64,000 nucleotides of DNA from Doryteuthis pealeii (GCA_023376005.1 CM042157.1:64681077-64745076), one strand, 5' to 3'. Shown: positions 31,711-42,030, counted from the stretch's first letter. The notes: generated from the sequence alone by a model not told the origin. Translations and numbers: made by a program.

Positions 31711-31834
31711 AATAATATGGGTAGTTTTGCAGCAAATCTAAATTGGTTAGACTTTAATAGACATTGTCAATAAATAAGATGCTAATGAAGATTGAATAAT
31801 GACTATTTCATAATAGTTGAGAATATAACTTAGG

Positions 31835-32425
31835 TTGGTTTGGTTGGTTTGTTTTTTGTTTTATGGCATACAAACCTCAGCGGGTCATTTAATGCCGATA
31901 AAGTTTTGAAATAAAGTCCTACTTAATGGATACTCAATGCTTTTTTTATAAACACATTTTTCTATTTAACCCATAGTTGGAACCCTAACAGGTACTACCA
32001 CTACCACTCCAGGTCAGAGTGGACCTGGGAGCAATGGTGATGAAGGGGTGCTCCACATTCTCCAAACCTGGAACCTCACCATCAGATAGAGTTTAACGTC
32101 ATTCCTAGGACATCTAGCACCCATATGATAAAAGAGGTTGGGGCTTACCATAAGGGCAATATGGTTGGGGCAATCATATAGGTGCTAGGGCTTGACGTGA
32201 CCATCCGATTGATCGGAGAGGGCCTCTCCGACCACCCATCTAGCCTAAGTAAGGGTCTAAGTGGAGTATTGCAAGTCATGGACTGCTCAACCACTTGGGT
32301 TCTATCCTTAAGCATCATGGGTTGCCATCCACGGCCAACAGGTGGCCCTATTTGGGGGAGTCTTACCCCTCTGCAGAGATAGAATAGGTGCATTCTAATG
32401 CCCCACCGACAGGACGGTATGATTG
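31835..32425 (+). repeat. Repeat C, near-complete
   Basis: Head with (GGTTT)n then 'tttatggcatacaaacctcagcgggtcatttaatgccgataaag', middle 'aacaggtactaccactaccactccaggtcagagtggacctggg', tail '…caacaggtggccctatttgggggagtcttacccctctgcag…attctaatgccccacc'. About 590 bp. No tRNA box recognised. Confidence 0.82.
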
Positions 32426-32749
32426 TAGGAAGGTAATCTTAAGAAAAAGTAATTTTAATTACCTGCGATTTAATTATTTCAAATTTTGAAACTAAAAGTC
32501 AATGTAAACAGTAATTCCCAGTGAACAGGTGTAAAAAAAAAGGTTTTTATGCTTCTTGACTTGGTAAGAAAATCAACAAAGACAATATAAAAAGATATAT
32601 AAAATGGTCCACCTGTTAAATCAATACATTGACTATTTTAAGATCAATCATCCTCTTAGCGTCTCTTCTCTCTTCTCTTTACAATCAATCTCTTAACTAT
32701 TGATTCTGTATTTCCCCTTCTTACCCCCCCCCCCTCTGGAGAACCCAAA
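32426..32749. other. Intron sequence, no feature recognised
   Basis: AT-rich, with a C homopolymer at 32725-32735. Confidence 0.4.
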
Positions 32750-33404
32750 AAAATATTGCCTGATTTATTGATTCATCACAGTCGTTAACAAAGTTGATTA
32801 ACACGTTGCCTAAGTTTGCTCAAAAGGGCAGTTTCTCTTCACTGAATTACCACATTTCTTTATTGCATCAGTTTGGAAAGTATTGCTGGTACACGTTGTG
32901 GTCAATAATGTACCGCGTTTCTGTGGTATAACATAATACCAACACGTGTAATGGTAATTTGACTGTGTTATGTTGGTACACACTGAAGCTCCAACGCTTA
33001 ACAACTGACTTGGTAAACACCCACAAAATCATAGACGATATTGCCAACAGCAACCCTGAGTAGCTTTTGGGTTTCCATATGTCTAACACACACATACATA
33101 CATTTTTTTCTATCTCTTTATAATTGCCTTCTTCCCTTCCACTCCCTTCAAATTTCTTTTTACCACCTTTCTTATCAATGTAGCCAATCAGGTGACAGCA
33201 GAGACCCTATCTGCTGCTGAATGTGAACATTAAATGCACCCATAAATATTCATAGAATATGCAGTGAATCAATAAGATTTACACTTAACAGCATCACCTA
33301 CATTTGCTCAAATGACAGTTTCTCTTCACTGATGTTGCCACATTTCCTTTGTTGCATCAGTTTTGAAAGTATTGCTGGTACACGTTGTGGGCCAAAAATG
33401 TACT
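32750..33404 (-). repeat. Repeat D, two overlapping copies
   Basis: Reversed relatives of 11798-12265. 'tttgctcaaaagggcagtttctcttcactgaattaccacatttc…gcatcagtttggaaagtattgctggtacacgttgtgg' (32815-32905) and the same phrase again at 33305-33390 bracket 'tagccaatcaggtgacagcagagac'. Two nested or tandem copies. Confidence 0.75.
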
Positions 33405-33595
33405 ATGCGGCACAAACTGAAGCTCATGCAGTGGCTAGTGTAAAAACTGCATATATCCCTTCGGCAAAACTCTTTTGAGGCACCTCAGACACCAGGCAAT
33501 AAACCCAGCCCAGCTTCTTTTAGATGACGGGGCAGGTGCTGCCTGGTGGGGATGGTCCCCTGGGATCATGCTAACAGTATATATATCTTACAAGG
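33405..33595 (-). repeat. Repeat E fragment
   Basis: 'caaactgaagctcatgcagtggctagtg…caccaggcaataaacccagcccagc…ggcaggtgctgcctggtggggatggtcccctgggatcatgctaacag'. Reversed and diverged. Confidence 0.75.
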
Positions 33596-33677
33596 CCTGT
33601 GTAAGCATATGCTGCTGTCGAAAAATCTTAATGTCTTCCCATATGCTAATGATAGATTTAATAAAAGTCTACACACT

Positions 33678-33980
33678 ATTATCTGTTATTTGGACTATTG
33701 TCCTCATCTTCATTGTTATCCGTACAACGTTTCGGCCAATATGCCCTCCGGCCTTCTTCAGGTATTTCTTGTCGAATTCGGAAACCTTCTTGTTGTAATC
33801 GGGAGCCATCACGGAACTTTGAACCCAACTCTTTATTCAGTCCACAGAGGTATCGAGTCTGAGAAGGTTCCCGAGTCCAACAAGAAATACCTGAAGAAGG
33901 CCGAAGGGGATATCGGCCGAAACATTGTACAGATAACAATAAAGATGAGGACAATAGTCCGAATAACGCAGATAATAGTA
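33678..33980. repeat. Foldback element
   Basis: Left arm from TATCTGTTATTTGGACTATT…CGTACAACGTTTCGGCC… to 'caggtatttcttg'. The right arm 33875-33980 is its complement ('caagaaatacctgaagaaggccg…ggccgaaacattgtac…gaggacaatagtcc'). Arms of about 110 bp. A related foldback lies at 41299-41520. Confidence 0.88.
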
Positions 33981-34138
33981 ATCATCAAGCCTCATCTCAA
34001 ACATTGAGAGAAATAGTCTACACACTGTTTCTTGATTCAATGAAGATAAATCTAATCTAAAATAAAATGGGGATACATGAAGTGACTTGCTGAAGATTGA
34101 AATGATGCTGTCATAATTTGATTTAAAAATGTACAAAC

Positions 34139-34262
34139 CTGCTAATCCTCCAGTTGCAGCCGTGATACCAAAGAAACCATTCTTTGGTAGCTGTACGCCT
34201 TCTGTCCTCATACACAGTTCATATTCCTCTTGGTTACTAGACATGCCATTGTTGATAAAAAG
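34139..34262 (-). CDS. LMAN1: LMAN1 exon: lectin-domain beta strands with conserved Cys
   Basis: 41 codons plus G. LFINNGMSSNQEEYELCMRT, then EGVQLPKNGFFGITAATGGLA. Acceptor TCTCCCTTAG, donor CAG|GTTTGT (a weak donor, T at +3). Aligns with human VMINNGFTPDKNDYEFCAKV and GHFGISAATGGLAD. The Cys in YELC pairs in the family with the Cys of the exon 36504-36603. ATGGLA is the conserved sugar-binding loop. Confidence 0.94.
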
Positions 34263-34319
34263 CTAAGGGAGAGAAAAGCAAACAGAATTTAAATAATAAT
34301 AATAATAATTATATATATA

Positions 34320-34937
34320 CTAGCAAATATATGCACCCTCCGGGTGCAAGTATTTAAGTTTAATGTAATAAAATATTATATTAAATTAGAAAGGCTAATG
34401 AAACTAAATAAGAATACCGATAAAAAGATTTGAAACAGAGGGAGTATAATAAAAAATAGAACAACTGAAACTTACTCTTCCATCACTCTCGTCTTTCATT
34501 GTTATTTTTTCTAATTTAAGTATTTAGTTAAAAGAGGAAGTAAATAATAAAATGACAGTTCTTTTTTCTTGTTAATTTAAGATTCATTGAAGAGATTTTT
34601 TATTATATTCATTAAAATATAACGAAACAGTTAAAAATCAATGATACTAAGCACATAGTTAATAAAATCATATTTTTAATATCAATATGCAAATTAGCCT
34701 TCCCGTTCACACTGTAAACCACTATTTTGTTGTATATATAAATATAATTGCATGTTGTCAGTATGTAGACATGGTTAACAGTATTAATAATGTAAAACAA
34801 TTTTTATTAATAATTGAGGTTTAAATAAAAATACAATCATGGAAAATGTGATGTCAATAACTAAGGGAATAGTAATAGGAGTAGTAATATAGTTTCGGTT
34901 ACAGACAGAAAAGCACACAATCTCCATTATAATAAGA
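34320..34937 (-). mobile_element. Non-autonomous Helitron, complete
   Basis: Reversed copy. 5' TCTTATTATAATGGAG at 34937 downward after A, 3' hairpin GCACCC-GGA-GGGTGC and CTAG at 34320-34323 before T. 618 bp, one base longer than the copy at 9348. Confidence 0.9.
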
Positions 34938-34975
34938 TATAAGAGAGTTTTATAATTTGCATGAAGCATTGTGTA

Positions 34976-35377
34976 TATATTGGTTAGGAGGTTGATTTAG
35001 AAGGCTATCACAATGCAGGTGTAAAGAAAAAAAAAATAATACGGTAACAATGGTGTTGTGTGTTAACCTGTATTTAATTCTTGAATTTTCGAGATAATAT
35101 CTCTTTTTCAAAAGATCACTGGAACTGAAGCAGTCTAGTTATGCCATTTCTTTTTAAATGAATTTTTAAATTTTTTATTTTTTTTATTTTTAAAAAGAAA
35201 TTTTATTTAAAAAGAAATGCCATAACTAGACTGTTTCAGTTCCAGTGATCTTTTGAAAAAGAGATATCTCGAAAATTCAAGAATTAAATACAGGTTAACA
35301 CACAACACCATTGTTACTGTATTATTATTTTTTTCTTTAGACCTGCATTGTGATAGCCTTCTAAATCAACATCCTAA

Positions 35378-35384
<7 letters not shown>
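34976..35384. repeat. Long foldback, ~190-bp arms
   Basis: 'ttggttaggaggttgatttagaaggctatcacaatgcaggt' at the left is complementary to 35341-35382. The inner arms 'gttaacctgtatttaattcttgaattttcgagat' pair with 35270-35303. They meet at a T/A core near 35180. Flanked by (TA)n at 35382-35413. Confidence 0.93.
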
Positions 35385-35413
<29 letters not shown>

Positions 35414-35414
<1 letters not shown>

Positions 35415-35887
35415 CAATAGCATAATCTTTACAGATCACTGCCGGCCCTCACAATCTTATAACCCCACCACCAGAACCTTTGCTCTCATGAGCCCTCAAA
35501 TGACTCATCAAACCCGCTGCAGATCCACAAAGTTTGATGCAAATATGACATAGGAAGGATGTCCTTCCCATTGTATCAGATGATAAAATTTTATGCTTAT
35601 GTACCATTTATTATGTAGGATTCATTATCGAGGGACTCTTTAGCAGAGGAACCAAAGGATTCATTATCGAGGACTCTTTACCAGGGATCCAATTCCACTG
35701 GACAAGCGCTCCTTGCTTTAAAACTGACAAAATGTAAAAAATATAAATGGAAAAGTAGATAAGCCAACACAAACAATTGATTCAATTAATATTCATCTTT
35801 ATTAAAAGTTACTAGCACATTTTCATTGTAGCTGCATAAGTAGTTAATCCAAAAGGGCTCAATATATCTTATAAAATATAGAGCATT
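35414..35887. other. Intron sequence, no gene seen
   Basis: 'ggattcattatcgaggactctttaccag(g)gatcc' occurs twice (35620-35700). No exon recognised. Confidence 0.45.
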
Positions 35888-36125
35888 TATAGCTGTAGAA
35901 AAGTTTTTCTCTCTACCATGGTTTTGGTGTTCAAGGTACACCTTCCTCAGGAAAACTAAAGAATTATAGGTAGCTAATATTATAGGTAGAATTATAGGTA
36001 GCTAATATATTATAATTCTAAACCAGACAAATATATATAATATTAGCTATCTCTAATTCTTTAGTTCTGCTGAAGAGGGTGTACCTTGAACACCGAAACA
36101 GTGTTAGAGAGAAAAACTTTTCTAC

Positions 36126-36132
<7 letters not shown>
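35888..36132. repeat. Foldback element
   Basis: 'tatagctgtagaaaagtttttctctctaccatg' and 'tgttcaaggtacaccttcctcaggaaaactaaagaatta' on the left are complementary to 36038-36132. A (TA)n run follows. Confidence 0.9.
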
Positions 36133-36164
<32 letters not shown>

Positions 36165-36450
36165 TGTCATATGTTGTAGTCTCGCAAAATTTTGAGCTAT
36201 GATTTCAAATATATTTTGCATTATATACAGGCGTTAAAAAATCTTACATTCACCCCACCTAAGGTCGTTTTTAAAAGCAAAGAACTTCCTTACATGGGTA
36301 GGCAGGCCAAAGCTTAGCTCTGTCAGCAATCCCCTTTTTGGGATACCTCAGCCAATTAACCTGACCCCCAATCCTTTTAGTTGACTAGTACATAAGACAT
36401 TCATTTTTTTTTACAACCTCTTAAAAGTAATGAAACAAATACATATATAA

Positions 36451-36491
<41 letters not shown>

Positions 36492-36503
36492 TGATGTACT
36501 TAC
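36133..36503. other. Intron sequence with (TA)n at 36454-36489
   Basis: Apart from the TA run just downstream of the exon donor, nothing recognised. Confidence 0.5.
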
Positions 36504-36603
36504 AGTAAGAGCATTCTTGTAGTATTCAATTTTAGCACGAAGAGGAAATGGTTTATTTCTGAAATCCCGCAAACAACCACCAAGTTGTTGATCATGACCA
36601 TCA
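36504..36603 (-). CDS. LMAN1: LMAN1 exon: lectin domain, calcium/sugar loop end and first Cys
   Basis: First base completes Asn (AA|T), then DGHDQQLGGCLRDFRNKPFP and LRAKIEYYKNALT. Acceptor TTATTAACTCAG, donor ACT|GTAAGT. Joins the previous exon as YDHINDG, equivalent to human YDHQNDG, whose His and Asp are in the family's Ca2+/mannose site. CLRDFRNKP matches CQRDFRNKP, including the disulfide Cys. Confidence 0.95.
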
Positions 36604-36711
36604 CTGAGTTAATAAAAAAAATAATATAAATAAATAAATAAGACAAAAAACATCAGGGTGACAAAGAAGAAATTACTATGCACCCAAATCACCGGATGAG
36701 GAAAAAATTGC

Positions 36712-37240
36712 CATACCAATGTTAAAGAGCCCAGTCTAGCCTGCTATTTTACCTATAGCTGCAGGGAGATTATTTGGATTCATACCTTTCCCAAGGTTAT
36801 TAATGCTATGTGAAATTTTAGTATACTTCACTCTTGATGTAATGGTTATTGTTGTCGGAAATAGAAACAGCAAGAGGAGTTCAAATCCTGGACAAGGCTG
36901 TTTGAATTTCACATAGTACCCTTGGGAAAGGTATGAATCCAAATATCCCTCCTCCAACTGTGGATAAATAGTAAGAAAGACTGGACTCTTTAACCTTAGT
37001 ACAGCAACTGGTCTACAAGAAGGAAAACTTGGCATTTCACAACTGATTGGATAGGTCAAACCTGTTAAACTCTGCTTAAATTTGACCTTGTGTCATATCC
37101 TACCAGTGTGGAGCGGGTGTTTACCATAAGAGCAATGAAAGAATATAGTCAGGACTTAATCATATAGGTGCTATGGCTTGACATGTCCAGCCAACTGATC
37201 GGATAGGTCAAACCTGTTAAACTCCACTTCAAAATTTACT
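36712..37240. repeat. SINE B copies in opposite orientation
   Basis: 36712-36825 is a reversed 3' fragment ('aaagagcccagtctagcctgctattttacctatagctgcaggga'). 36830-37240 is a forward copy with box B 'gagttcaaatcctgg' and tail 'cttgacatgtccagccaactgatcgg'. The two make an inverted pair around 36825. Confidence 0.78.
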
Positions 37241-37314
37241 GTGTGGAGGGGCTGGTAAATACATAAGTAAACAGGATTATGTTTAATACAAATTAGAATT
37301 CTCACAATACTTAC

Positions 37315-37376
37315 TTTATATGGTCATATTCTCGGGTTCCATTGTTTAGCATCACAAGAATGTAGGGATTGTTGCG
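37315..37376 (-). CDS. LMAN1: LMAN1 exon: lectin-domain core
   Basis: 20 codons plus AA: RNNPYILVMLNNGTREYDHI. Acceptor TTTATGCAG, donor AA|GTAAGT. Corresponds to human KNNPAIVIIGNNGQIHYDH. The NNP motif and the His of YDH are conserved parts of the metal/carbohydrate site. Confidence 0.94.
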
Positions 37377-37518
37377 CTGCATAAAGAAGAAAATTGGAAG
37401 CAAAATTAAAACTTTGTTTCTTTTATTCCTTCCTAACTTTCTACTAAGATGAGTGTAGTGTTGTGCCCTCATACCTCTACCTAAGATCGAAGTGTAGTAT
37501 GAATACTAATCGAAAATC

Positions 37519-38040
37519 GGTACCATTATAGTATGTGGCCTACCCATCAGTGCTTCCATTTGCAAAAACTGAGTCTTAAGGAAAATTGTAATGGCAAAGC
37601 TTAGATATTTACTTCGGGTCATCAAGAGATTTTAATATTTAGCCCTTAACTTTTTTATACCTGAGGAAATTTTGGTACCATTATAGTATGTGGCCTACCT
37701 TTTGAATGTGGCCTACAAAATCATGTCTCTCTTATAGTATGTAGCCTACCATAAAAAGCATATTATAAAGTTATAATAAAAACTGCTGACCCCTAACCCT
37801 ATTTCAGAATTTTAGAATTAAATAGATCTGATTCATGTAAATTATGGATAAATTCTTTTTTAATTATTCTTAATTACTATATACAGCTTATGAGTGAATT
37901 GCATTTCTTGAAATTGAATATATGTGAAAAATAATTAGTTTCAATAAATTGCCTACTACTTATATCGATAAATATACTCTGAGGTAGGCCACATACTATA
38001 ACAGAATCAAAAAAGGTAGGCTACATACTATAATGGCACC
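37519..38040. mobile_element. MITE, family 2, second copy with extra terminal repeat
   Basis: A complete element 37674-38040 with TIRs GGTACCATTATAGTATGTGG / complement of GGTGCCATTATAGTATGTAG, close to 27363-27744. A lone TIR with the same sequence sits at 37519-37551, and a second inner TIR at 37984-38003, suggesting nested insertion or solo ends. Confidence 0.85.
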
Positions 38041-38621
38041 AGAAAATCTTATTGGATATATAAATACAGAAAAATTCCACATTAAAAAAATAAATCTGAA
38101 ATAATCATCTATAGGTCTTGGTTTTTAAAATTTTTATAAATACATATATACTCCTGTTGTCTTTTATTCATTGAGATTTTAAGTAGGATAAAAACATGCA
38201 TAAAAACATTTGCAATGTATATTATAAAAACATTACAGAGTGGTTTGATTTGGTTTGTTGGATTTTACGGCATGTCAACAATTGTTGAGTTATTTTATGC
38301 CAAAGACGTTTTGTTTTATTTATGCTTGATGGGTAACAAATTTTTTTTTTAAAACTCAATTCTTTTAACACATTAAAATATACATGTCTTTAGTTTGGTT
38401 TGGTTTACAGCATACCAACCCTTTTCAGGTCATTTAATACCGGAACAAGTCATTTTGATAAAAGTTTCTATGTTTCAAGTTCTTGATATCTTCAAATTGG
38501 TATAAATAATTTTCATTAACTTCATTTGTTTTGGTTAGATTAGTTTAATGGTATAATACCCATGTGGGTTATTTAATGCCAAAAAGAAGTGTTAGTAGTC
38601 TTTGAGCATCGCAATAGTTAC
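38041..38621. repeat. Intron with three repeat C head fragments
   Basis: The head phrase ('ttttacggcatgtcaacaattgttgagttattttatgcc' and variants) occurs at about 38250-38310, 38395-38450 and 38535-38585, each without a repeat C body. Confidence 0.6.
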
Positions 38622-38729
38622 CTGAGCATCATTATCAAATGAGTCAAAGAAGATTCCCAGACCGTTCCATTTATCATTGCTACCAAATACTGGTCCCTCA
38701 ACACCTTTCTCTTGGGTGTACCAAATGGC
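38622..38729 (-). CDS. LMAN1: LMAN1 exon: lectin domain, metal-binding FDSFDND
   Basis: 36 codons: AIWYTQEKGVEGPVFGSNDK then WNGLGIFFDSFDNDAQ. Acceptor TTTCTTTCCAG, donor CAG|GTAACT, phase 0 at both ends. Human has AIWYAENQGLEGPVFGSADLWNGVGIFFDSFDNDG. The Asp/Asn residues of FDSFDND are calcium ligands in the family. The first base-level feature that identifies this gene unambiguously as the ERGIC-53 class. Confidence 0.96.
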
Positions 38730-38764
38730 CTGGAAAGAAAAGAGGAGGAAAAAAAAAACATTAA

Positions 38765-39030
38765 CAGTATCAAATGATCATCATGTCGTGCAAGTAGCAT
38801 GGATATCCATGACAATCTCTCGCCAACCTTCCCTATCATTCATTGCCCCTGGGAGGTCTTCTGTGCAGCAACCAGCATCCTCGCATAGTTGGTCAATGTA
38901 GGTCCTTGGTGGACAGCCCACATTAGCATGTCCATGTGTTGGCTTCCACAGGAGAACATCGCTTATGAGCTCGTCCTTGCTTCTCCAGCAGTGTCCAGCA
39001 TGCCTAGTCTGTCTCACTTGGATGGTTTTT
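38765..39030 (-). pseudogene. LINE C-terminal fragment
   Basis: Minus-strand frame RQTRHAGHCWRSKDELISDV, LLWKPTHGHANVGCPPRTYI, DQLCEDAGCCTEDLPGAMND, REGWREIVMDI. This H-A-GHCWRSKDELISDVLLW motif is widespread at the ends of non-LTR retrotransposon ORFs. The frame is open for this whole fragment, so it is the least decayed of five such copies here, but it is 5'-truncated. Confidence 0.85.
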
Positions 39031-39656
39031 GAGAGGGGTCAGGGGCCGGTGGCCATATAGCTGCTTCCTTGTGGGGGTGCTGTTTCCACAACTTGTTTAC
39101 GACTGCACACAATATTCTTGTGCAGCTTCCATCTAACTTATTCTCAAGGCACTTTGTTAGGGTCCAAGTTAATATTTGTTTTCTTTATTTTTAACAGTAT
39201 CAAATAAATCCATAATAATACTTGTGTTCCTTAAAAGTATGACCGTTATCATCTTGCAACACCCTCTAGTTAAAATGAGACTGTCAAATTGTCCAAGATG
39301 AAATGCAAAAATTGTAAATCCTGATTATCTGGTGTTACTGAATTCTTATTTCTTATGAGTATCGTCATCTCACCTAAATACTGGACAATTCAGTTTTTTA
39401 TAAAAGAAGAGAAGAGAAGAAAAAAGACATGCTACACAGAAAAATATAATAAGAAACAAAGAGTAAGGGAAAGAGAGAGAAAGGATGAGCACGCAGAAGT
39501 GATAATTTTAAACTGTTTCAATCGAACATAATGAAAAGATGTAAGGAAGGAAAAAAAGAAAAAAAAGAATGAGAAAGACTTAAATCAAGATTATTATTCT
39601 TTTTACATATTGAACTATTTGCAACAGCTCTTAAGTAAACATATCAAACGTAATAA
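39031..39656. other. Intron sequence, no gene seen
   Basis: A/G-rich words at 39405-39480 and 39540-39575 ('agaagagaagaaaaaag'). No exon recognised. Confidence 0.45.
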
Positions 39657-40005
39657 GTAAATTATCATACTGTGGTTTATCCATATGTCCTGCTAGTAAA
39701 TTCATAATAGTTTAGTGTATGTTTTGGAAATTCATTAAGAAAATCAGATACACTAATATTGTCCCTTTCTATTAGTATTTATCATACTGTGGTTTATCCA
39801 TGTCTTGCTAGTAAATTCATAATAGTTTAGTGTATGTTTTGGAAATTCATTAAGAAAATCAGATACACTAATATTGTCCCTTTCTATTAGTATTTATCAT
39901 ACTGTGGTTTATCCATGTGTCTTGCTAGTAAATTCATAATAGTTAGTGTATATTTGGAAATTCATTAAGAAAATCAAATACACCAATATTGTCCCTTTCT
40001 AAGCA
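39657..40005. repeat. ~120-bp tandem repeat, ~2.9 copies
   Basis: Unit 'atcatactgtggtttatccatgtgtcttgctagtaaattcataatagtttagtgtatgttttgg…cagatacactaatattgtccctttctattagtattt'. Copies start at 39662, 39779 and 39896. Confidence 0.93.
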
Positions 40006-40010
40006 CTTAT

Positions 40011-40250
40011 AAGTCGTCGGGATGGCCTAAAGTCGGTATCAGCCAATCAGCGAGGGAGTCTATCTCCTTTTCACTAGCACTAGACCAAGGAGATTGTTTC
40101 TGCGTCTGAGGTGGATTGCCACACCTACCATCAGCTTCTTACTTTATGTCACAGATCCCTGTGCTACTCATATGCTGAGTTGGCGAGGGTCCAGTATTGA
40201 ACTTGCAACCTTGTGGTTTCCAGCCGAATGCTTTACCGACTGAGCTATCT
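40011..40250 (-). repeat. SINE A copy
   Basis: Reversed, from 'agtcgtcgggatggcctaaagtcggtatcagcc' to 'gctttaccgactgagcta'. Near full length. Confidence 0.88.
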
Positions 40251-40734
40251 ATCCCAGATAAAATCTATAATATCAATAGACATGAATGTGTTTGAATTTT
40301 ATGGCATCACAAATAAATAATGGGCCATTTGGTTTTGATTGTGTGGAAAGAAAAAAACCCTACCTAAGAGAGAATGCTATACATCAGTTGCTTATTATCT
40401 GCTTTAATGGAATGAATGGAGGAGGAAAAGAAAAGGGAAGATAGTGAAAGAAATAAAAGTAATGGATATTGTTTTGATTGGGAATAAATACAGGGAAGAA
40501 AAAGAAATCAAATATAATAGGATATATATAGGAATAAAGATGCTTATTGTCTACTGTAATAGATGGTAGTAGGAAAGGCATGGAAGGGGAAAGGCATGGT
40601 AGTAGGAAAGGCATAGAAGATAATGAAAAAAGAAAAACAATAGAGTTAGAGAAATGAGTAAAAGAAATAAATGAAGAATGCTTATTTTATAAACTGGTTT
40701 GGAAGTTTATTTCTTAAATGAAAAATCTTAGACC
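40251..40734. other. Intron sequence, no gene seen
   Basis: Two phrases repeat locally ('ggtagtaggaaaggcatggaag', 40565-40620). A repeat C head-like phrase near 40298-40335. No exon seen. Confidence 0.45.
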
Positions 40735-40925
40735 AGAGTTCAAATCCTGGACGAAGCTACAGTTCACATAGTGCTAATACCCTTGGGAAAGGTATGAATC
40801 CAGCTACTTTCCCTCCAGCTATGGGTAAATAGTAGTGGCAGACTGGGCTCTTTAACCTTAGTTAGGCAACCACTCTAGGAGAAGGAAAACTCTGAATTCA
40901 AACCTGTTAAACTCTGCTTGGGGTG
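40735..40925 (+). repeat. SINE B fragment
   Basis: 'gagttcaaatcctggacgaagc…cccttgggaaaggtatgaatccagc…ctccagctatgggtaaatag…tctttaaccttagttaggcaacc…ctctgcttg'. The tRNA-like head before box B is missing. Confidence 0.75.
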
Positions 40926-41298
40926 GTCACTACTAGAATAGGCTCAGTCCTAATTAGTGATCAATTTTCACTATTTTTTTTTTAATCATTAAACGATGAA
41001 AAACTAAACATGAAAATCCAAACTGATTTCACCATCAAGTTGTGCTAATAGCATTGATTCCTTTGACTCTTTCGTGTCAGCCATCCCTATCAGCTATCAC
41101 TTTTGGCAGTTCTTCTAGACTAAGATATAAGCCTTTGTTGGTTGGCCAACACTGGTGAGTCCATGGATAGGATGGTTGGTTGGTTGGTTATTTCATTTAA
41201 TGACATATCAACACTGTAGACTATTTAAAGCCAAATCTTGTTTTTTTTGTACATATGATTTGTAAGCGAATAGTTTGTAGGTAAATATTTTTGTTTGG
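40926..41298. other. Intron sequence, no gene seen
   Basis: A (TTGG)n run and repeat C head near 41172-41230. The phrase 'ctactagaataggctcagtcctaattagtgatc' is the complement of 25015-25060. Confidence 0.45.
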
Positions 41299-41520
41299 TA
41301 TTATTTGTATTATTCGGACTATTGTCCTCATCTTCATTGTTATCTGTACAACATTTCGGCCGATGTGCCCTCCAGCCTTCTTCAGGTATTCCTTGTCGGA
41401 TTCGGGAACCTTCTTGAGTCTGACAAGAAATACTTGAAGGCCAGAGGGCACATCAGCTAAAACATTATACAGATAACAATGAAGATGAGGACAATAGTCT
41501 GAATAATACAAATAATACTA
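41299..41520. repeat. Foldback element, relative of 33678-33980
   Basis: 'gtattattcggactattgtcctcatcttcattgttatctgtac' pairs with 41467-41512. The core words 'tttcggccgatgtgccctcc' are shared with the other copy. Arms of about 95 bp. Confidence 0.88.
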
Positions 41521-41579
41521 ATTATGAAGCCTCAACTCAAAAATTCAGAAAAATAGTATTTTTGTTTTGTTTGGTTTTA

Positions 41580-42030
41580 TAAACTGGTAGAAAAACTGGT
41601 AGAAATAATTCATTAACTTTGTGCGTATTGATAAACTGGTAGAAATAATTCATTAACTTTGTGCGTATTGATAGACTGGTAGAAATAATTCATTAACCTC
41701 ATGCGTATTGATAAACTGGTAGAAATAATTCATTAACTCATGCGTATTGATAAACTGGTAGAAATAATTCATTAACCTCATGCGTATTGATAAACTGTAG
41801 AAATAATTCATTAACTCATGCGTATTGATAAACTGGTAGAAATAATTCATTAACCTCATGCGTATTGATAGACTGGTAGAAAATAATTCATTAACTTCAT
41901 GCGTATTGATAAACTAGTAAAAGCAATTTTCATTAACTCAATGTGTATCAATAAAATCGGTAGAAATAATTTTCCTGTCTGATTTATCAACTTCATGTGT
42001 ATTAATAAATTGGTAGAAATAATTTTAATT
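41580..42030. repeat. ~40-bp tandem repeat, ~11 copies
   Basis: Unit AAACTGGTAGAAATAATTCA followed by TTAACTTTGTGCGTATTGAT. The first eight copies are nearly identical, later ones diverge progressively toward 42030. Reversed frames give a spurious repetitive peptide. Confidence 0.95.

Noticed and set aside
33475..34244. Overlapping frames of 107-153 codons on both strands
   Set aside because: They arise from the foldback 33678-33980, which reads similarly on both strands. Only the exon 34139-34262 part is real.
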